Assembly: GCA_963995505.1 (NCBI GenBank)
Contig: OZ023184.1
Span: 11,486,308 to 11,550,307, forward strand
Reading direction: 5' to 3'
Source of the DNA: Hypericum androsaemum
Taxonomy: Eukaryota > Streptophyta > Magnoliopsida > Malpighiales > Hypericaceae
Length of the DNA stretch: 64,000 bases
A program made the position numbers and the translations under genes. Of this stretch, positions 58,620 to 64,000 are shown piece by piece. The notes below the pieces were generated by a model. That model ran no database searches. It had not been told where the DNA came from and saw only the letters and a list, made by a program, of their open reading frames with translations. Numbering within the stretch: position 1 is the stretch's first letter; each line of letters opens with the position of its first letter.

Positions 58620-59420
58620 TAGGATGCAACATCAATGGTGAGCACTCAAGCAAAGACGCAGGACAAGCTAAGTTGCATCAACCCGAACCATTGTGAAGCT
58701 AGACACATACAACTCAGGATACTCAACTTCCAATCATGGCTAACTCAAGACAAAGTCAACATGGAGGAAAATTCAAAATTCAAAATTCAAAAACAAAGAG
58801 GGAAAAGCCCCAAGTTTAAATTCCAACAAGGTACAACCTACTTTGTCATTTCAACAAACACCTTATGGACATTGTGAAATGGCTTTAGAAAATCTACCAA
58901 GGCATTTATCCAAACAGATAGTGGGCATACAAACAAGGTTTGAGGAGCATACCTTCTTGGACAAATCTTCAAGAACAAGAGTGAACAAGCTAAGCCACCA
59001 CGTGGAAGGAAAGAACGGCCCCCCAAAAAAGGCCTCTAGCTTGGAAAGGGCGAACGGGTCCTAAAGCCAAACCATGATCGGAGTTCAAGGTCAGTTTAGG
59101 GTTGAAATTATGGAGAAGAAGGAAGGGAAATGCCTACCCGGGGTGTAGAATCCCATCTTCGATCTTATCTTCAAGCCAAGGTAGGTTTACTTTGGTGGCT
59201 TCCTTTTTTGAGAAATAGTGGGTCTATTTTTGTAAGAAGGCAAGTTGTGGAGAGATGAGAAAATGAAGAGAATAAGGAGGAGGAAGAGAAGCTTGCTTCT
59301 TATAAAGCCAAGGGTATTTTTGACAAAAGAGCGTAAGAGTGTGGCAAATTACAAAATGCTCTATAAAGAAGCCAAAAGTTATATGGTGACCCTTCTCATT
59401 CAGTCATATCAAAGCATCAC
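58620..59420. other. Leader side of the antisense gene and pre-LTR region
   Basis: Between the minisatellite and the polypurine tract. Includes TCAAAATTCAAAATTCAAAAAC at 58774-58795. Only short frames; an upstream promoter or first exon of the antisense gene could lie here but is not recognisable. Confidence 0.4.
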
Positions 59421-59437
59421 CATACGGGGGGCATTAT
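59421..59437 (+). promoter_or_regulatory. Polypurine tract of the Tat element
   Basis: CATACGGGGGGCATTAT directly before the 3' LTR start TGAAGTAG. The ACGGGGGGCATTA form is a common tract in this lineage. Confidence 0.7.
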
Positions 59438-60801
59438 TGAAGTAGAAAAAATGACTTTGATGTTTTGAGCTAATTGGGGTCAAACTTATGCTCGGAATAT
59501 TGATCTAAAAGGGGGTTCAAAATAATTCCCTGTCGTCGGTCGCTCGCGATCGTCGTTCTCAATCGTCGGCTAGCCCTTACCTAGGGCCGATCGTCGGCCA
59601 GCTAAGTTTGTTATTGATCATCGGGTGAGTCCGTTAGTACCCAAATAATTGGCCCATTTAACCTTGTTTCGATCGTTGGCTGGTGATACACAAGGATCGA
59701 TCATCGATTAGTCTTCCCTGTAGCCGATCATCGGCCAGTCATCATCATGCTTTGATCATCGGCTAGCTTCAATTGTCATCATGCTTTGATCATCGGCCAG
59801 CTTTGATCATCATCATATTTTGATCGTCGGCCAGCTTTGATCGTCGACCAGCTTTGATCGTTGGCTAGTCCTCGATCGTCAGCCAGCTTTGATTGATGGC
59901 CAGTCCTCGATCGTCGGCCAGTCTCGATCATCGGCCAGTCTTGATCATCGGCCAGCTCTGATCATCGGCCAGTCCTTGATCGTCGGCCACTTGAGCAGAG
60001 TCCATCATCGGTTACTGAAGCAAGGCCCAATTATTGGCTCAACTAGAAAGAGATCCAATCGTCGGCTAAGCAAGGACTCAGGCCCAATAATTGGTCGGTG
60101 GGTTCTAGGCTCCAATATTGAACGAAGTGACTTGAGCCCAATGATTGATCGATATAGACATGGGTCGATCGTTGGCACAACTCGTCTTTGGGTTGGTCGT
60201 CGTTTCAGACCCAATTATCGGTTAAGTATTTCACTTGGAGAGGTATGGTCATTTTAGGCAAATTGAAGACTTTATACTGACAACGGACTCAACGTGGATA
60301 ATGGCTTGTAATAGACTCAAAGAAGTTGAAGAGCTCTAGGACTCTCGATGTACTCGGGTTCTTAAGGGATAAGGATAAGCACTAGGGAATCCGGGTCAAG
60401 CAAGGATAAATATTGGAAATTTGAGTTAGGTGGGGATAAACGTGGGAAATCTATTTTAGACGAAGATAAGTATTGGAAGAGATAGGCTTCGAGTCCAAAC
60501 GTGATGAGGATAAGGCCTGACTGAATATGAACTTCAAGGACTTCGAGTCTGGCTACAACACGATTAGAGGCCAAAGCGGTCTTCTCTTCTATATAAGCAG
60601 AGGAAAGGGCGAGGCAGAAAGACATCCACAAATCAAATCACAAAATTACTCTAAATCTTTGACTTTTATATTAGTTTAGGTTAGTTGGTAGTCTTGGCTT
60701 CGGCCACCCTTTATTACCCATAGCGTTTGACCGACCTTGGGGGGAGCACTTTGGGTGATCACGAGATCGATCGACGTTCTCACCATTTTTTTCCCAAAAC
60801 A
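59438..60801 (+). repeat. 3' LTR of the Tat-lineage element
   Basis: TGAAGTAGAAAAAATGACTT to TTTCCCAAAACA, 1364 bp. It is 87 bp longer than the 5' LTR, mainly through more copies of the GATCGTCGGCCAG units at 59530-60000. TATA-like TCTATATAAGCAGAG is at 60589-60603. Confidence 0.88.
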
Positions 60802-60819
60802 AATATACTTCAAGTGGAT

Positions 60820-61790
60820 GTTGCTTGTCATTTTGGCCCGTCTAACACTTTAGTCATTTGTGAAGAAGAAATCTTCTCGGCTGAATGTTCATCTCCCAGA
60901 TTGCACAAGATCCTAGGTGTTATTGCCCGCAAGAGCCTGGAGTTGAGCTTGCATGGCTTTAATCTGATAATCATGTTTGATGGCATCCTGGTATTTGGTA
61001 AGTTCAACGGACTGAAGGATCTGGATACTATAAGCATGATGTTTAGGAGACAAAAAATCTAGACTAAAGAAAGAACAAAGAGGGTAAGAAGAAGGAGCAC
61101 AACTAGGAGAATGGCGACTGGTAAGATGAGAGAAGGAAGTAGAGTCTATTGGGTGAATAGATTGGAGATCTGAATGAATGATAAGAGCAGGTTGGTTCGA
61201 GCTGTAGGTTGGGGCACATTAAATAGATTGTTTAGGATGAGATGCAGGTATAGGGGAAACAGGGAGAGGAGGAGAGGCAGTTGTGGAAGGGTGAAATAGA
61301 AAGGAGTCTGTAAGGGGAGTTGTACAAGGTATAACTATCTCAGTCAGGTGATATGGCTAGTGAGATGTGTGGGTATAAAGACGGGACATCTTGAATGGAA
61401 ATGTTCTCTCATAAAAAATGGCATCGCGTGACAGAAAAAAATGATGCAATTGCAAATCATACAATTTATATATTTTGACACCAAAAAGAAGGCCAAGGAA
61501 GACACACTATTTTGATTTGAGGTCAAACTTGGTACGACATTTAGCTGTAGAAGTAGCATAGCATAGGCAACCTAAAATTCGTATGTGACTCAACTTGGGA
61601 GATTTTCTGTACAATATTTCAAATGGAGTTTTGTGAGAAAGAATTGTAGATGGAGGTCTATTAATAAAGAATGCAGCATGTAACACACAATCTGTCCAAA
61701 ACATCAAAGAAAGATGTGATTGGAAGAGTAAAGACTTAGCAACATTTGAAAGATGTTGATGCTTACGTTCAAAACCATATCATTTTTATC
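60820..61790 (-). pseudogene. Copia integrase-to-RT fragment
   Basis: Minus strand, from high to low coordinates: LNVSINI-type remnant of the integrase, FWTDCVLHAAFFINRPPST, HKTPFEILYRKSPKLSHIRI and LGCLCYATSTAKCRTKFDL. Next come YKLYDLQLHHFFLSRDAIF and YERTFPF, a serine/proline-rich linker, then KAMQAQLQALAGNNT and DLVQSG, the entrance to RT. The rest of RT is missing where the Tat LTR begins at 60801. I found no continuation on the other side of the Tat element. Degenerate. Confidence 0.82.
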
Positions 61791-61799
61791 CGGAGTGTG

Positions 61800-63327
61800 G
61801 ATGCAAGAATTTCATGAATAATTCTTTTGGTTTTGTGAAAGTCACATGCTCTCCATGGTAGGGAGAAGCCTTGTCCCTATCAAATTCGGGTTCGACATAA
61901 ACAGTTTGTATCAAACTATAATTTTGGCAAATACTCATCTCTAATCACAATCAATTACTAATACGAGATCTATAACGAATTATCATCCTCACATGACCTC
62001 GTGTCATGGCATATTATAAAGTTAAAATCGGTGCAAATTTTTGTTTGATGTGTTTCGTTCGATAAGGCGTGTTGAGATTACAACATTGCTATCTACAAGT
62101 ATGAAAAAATCTACCAATTAATTACTTTAAATTTTTGTGTTATAAAATACAAAGATTGTAAGAAAATAAAATCGTAGACAATTGCTCCGATTGAAGTACA
62201 GTTAAGTAAACTTATTGACTTTTGCCCTTTCCAAATATCAAATCATCGTTTTCATTTTTGTATGGCATAGGGTATGAAATAAATTTAAACCTCAATTATT
62301 TTTTCAGTGACAATGAACAGCTTACTTAACAACAAAAAGCAATAAGGGAAAAGTCCCCGGAAAAGAAAAACATTGGCCCACGTCACACATCATACGTGGG
62401 CATCGAGTTCTAGCAACGTTACACGGGGCTTGAGTATGCTTGAAGTTCACCAAATCCACGTGACCAACATCCTGCCCACGTGACAACAACTCTTGCATGT
62501 TTTGATGATGATGTCATGTCCCGACAGCAGCCATTAAATCTCAAAAGTTGTCGAGCTCATGCGTCGACGCATCACATCTCAAAAGTTGGGCATGAGAAAG
62601 ATGTGATATTGGGCTCAGAACACGAACACGTTCTTCCCTGCCCTCCTCCCTCAATACATGTTTGCGTCGACAAACACTGCTTATTTTTTATGAAATAGGA
62701 ACCCTCAGTTAATAACAGTTTTATAACATTCACGATAATAGATCTAACGATATACAAGGAAAAAATAATAATAATAAATAATTCGAACATTAAGGATGAA
62801 TTTTGAGCCATGCATCTAGATATTGTCGTCCATCAATGATTCTGGATTGCAACAACTTATAGTGAAGAAAACCCCAACCAAATATTCTGGATTGCAACAA
62901 CTTATCGTGAAGAAAACCCCAACCAAATATGGGTAGTGTTGAGATTTCATAGTTTAAATCTTAATTCAGTTTAAAGTGAAACGGTAGTTATACATGATAA
63001 TTGGAGAAATCGTTTAAACTTCAAGCTCATGATTCCTGATAACCTAAAAGTCTCTTTCTTAGCCATTAGTTCTGAAGATTCATGGTCAAACGATGGTAAG
63101 AAAGAAAAAGAACGAAGAGTTCCTTCTTAGTCTCTCTCAAATTCTCGGGACATTTACATCGTGAAAACTAACCCAACAAACCAGTGACGAACTTCCATTA
63201 TGATCTTATATTTTATCTTTATAGTTTTAGCTTTATATGGAATATGTTCATTATCAGAGAGGGCAAGATAGGCTCAAGAAAATCAGATGCACTGAAACTC
63301 TCGGAGTTATGCACAGACACAGATTCA
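61800..63327. other. Intergenic region with a cluster of ACGT motifs
   Basis: No gene recognised. The interval 62378-62484 has five ACGT cores including two CCACGTGA/CCCACGTGA G-box-like sites. A 45-bp tandem pair is at 62839-62928 (ATTCTGGATTGCAACAAC..., one mismatch). Confidence 0.5.
62839..62928. repeat. 45-bp tandem duplication
   Basis: Units 62839-62883 and 62884-62928 begin ATTCTGGATTGCAACAACTT and differ at one position (TTATAGTG versus TTATCGTG). Confidence 0.9.
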
Positions 63328-63431
63328 CGAAGATATGATAGACATTAAAGGCGAATAGATTTCCTGAAACCGAAGAGATCGAAGATATGATAGGCATTAA
63401 AGGCGAATAGATTTCCTGAAACCGAAGAGAT
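63328..63431. repeat. 52-bp tandem duplication
   Basis: Units 63328-63379 and 63380-63431 (CGAAGATATGATAGACATTA... to ...CCGAAGAGAT) differ at one position. Confidence 0.9.
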
Positions 63432-63479
63432 CCAAGGCGGATGACGATAGACATTTGAAAAGATAGATTTTAGGTTGTC

Positions 63480-64000
63480 GAGTCCGATCAAAAGACGTCT
63501 TAGATAGTAGGACGGGGTTAGGTGACTTTTTTGTACATAAGTATAGGTTAGGGTTTGGTTTAGGGTCACCACAAAAATCACAAACATACCCCTCTTTTTT
63601 TTCTCTACTCTCTCAATACAATACATTTCCCTCAACTCATTTTTCCCTTTTTGCATTTCTTTGCATTTGGGACAACCACTCCAGGACCATCTCGATTACG
63701 TTTCTTTGCATTCTCACTCTTTTTCTTCGCAACATATTTTTGGCATACTCGATGGGACCTAAGAGGGCGTCTGAGAAGAGACGATCCTATTACCGCCTTT
63801 ATGTCAAAGAAAGTTGTTATCAACATCGTCCTCTCCTAGGGGAAGGGTGACAAATCTTTGAACGTCGGACTGACCTCCGCTCTTCGCAAGGGAAGGCTGG
63901 CCTAACCAAAGACGCTGCACAACCCATGGTCTCCACTCACATGGAGACCGATCTACCTAAGGTTATCCCACAAACGATGGTGACCCGGACAGCCTTAAGT
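63480..64000 (+). mobile_element. 5' part of a second Tat-like element (cut by window edge)
   Basis: An LTR-like end ...CTTCGCAACA finishes at 63735. TATTTT and TGGCATACTCGATGGGACC (63742-63760) follow, nearly the same as the primer site of the first Tat element, and then AAGAGGGCGTCTGAGAAG, matching the start of its leader. The LTR's left edge is not determined. Coding sequence would lie beyond the window. Confidence 0.65.

Larger units (their letters stand above)
45517..60801 (+). mobile_element. Tat-lineage Ty3 retrotransposon with antisense gene, decayed
   Basis: About 15.3 kb between two LTRs (45517-46793 and 59438-60801). Plus-strand order: primer site, gag, protease, RT, RNase H, second RNase H, integrase. 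Between integrase and the 3' LTR lies a spliced minus-strand gene. The second RNase H and the order of parts are marks of the Tat lineage as I know it. The coding region has stops and shifts, so it is dead. The bases next to the two LTRs (ATTGT before, AATAT after) do not form a target duplication, so flanks may have changed or the LTR edges are slightly off. Confidence 0.85.

Noticed and set aside
58340..58653. N-terminal part of the minus-strand frame with repeated TIGLHPGW-like units
   Set aside because: It is the translation of the internal minisatellite. The supported exon of the antisense gene starts after the acceptor at 58330.
45512..60806. Target duplication of the Tat element
   Set aside because: ATTGT before the 5' LTR and AATAT after the 3' LTR do not match, and shifting the edges by a few bases does not help.
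1..64000. tRNA, rRNA or snoRNA genes
   Set aside because: No cloverleaf or box motifs that I could support by eye were found apart from the 5S-derived LTR segments. A covariance-model scan would be needed to exclude them.

Overview
This window is nuclear DNA from a flowering plant, most likely a eudicot. The evidence is one 15-exon plant nucleoporin gene and one plant UDP-glycosyltransferase gene, both with GT-AG introns, set in a dense field of plant-type transposable elements. Species cannot be fixed from the sequence alone. I recognise only two host genes that look intact: NUP93 on the + strand (2067-7898, 862 aa deduced) and a zeatin O-glucosyltransferase-like UGT on the - strand (43558-41993, 456 aa deduced). 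Almost everything else that can be identified is mobile-element sequence.

Layout. 1-1855: fragments of an L1-type LINE and of a Ty3 polyprotein, a 23-base G run, and a Mutator-like inverted-repeat end that stops about 210 bp before the NUP93 start codon. 2067-8239: NUP93 and a perfect 58-bp tandem duplication just after its stop codon. 9.2-11.4 kb: small DNA-transposon remnants, the best being a 1016-bp element with about 170-bp inverted repeats and a 9-bp target duplication. 12.7-13.3 kb: a Cassandra-type TRIM (LTRs carrying 5S rRNA-like sequence). 13.4-20 kb: a decayed minus-strand Copia element with its 3' LTR. 20.4-21 kb: degenerate short repeats. 22.1-28.4 kb: a decayed Ty3-type element whose gag is split by a 3826-bp solo LTR with a 5-bp target duplication. 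28.9-37.7 kb: a decayed full-length-like LINE on the - strand, itself split by a young 2413-bp non-autonomous LTR element with 629-bp LTRs, primer site, polypurine tract and target duplication. 38.3-39 kb: a second, older Cassandra derivative. 42-43.7 kb: the UGT gene. 44.7-45.3 kb: a telomere-like block between 90-bp direct repeats. 45.5-60.8 kb: a large Tat-lineage Ty3 element with protease, RT, two RNase H domains and integrase on the + strand, and a spliced antisense gene carrying a plant mobile domain on the - strand. 60.8-61.9 kb: a Copia pol fragment. 63.7-64 kb: the 5' part of a second Tat-like element, cut by the window edge.

How it fits together. The two host genes are unrelated in function (nuclear pore scaffold; small-molecule glucosylation) and are separated by about 34 kb of nested elements. 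The nesting gives relative ages: the LINE and the 22-28 kb element are older than the insertions inside them, and the non-autonomous LTR element is the youngest datable insertion because its two LTRs differ at only about 11 positions. The most unusual content is the antisense plant-mobile-domain gene inside the Tat element, together with a short GATCGTCGGCCAG-like minisatellite shared by both its LTRs and its internal region.
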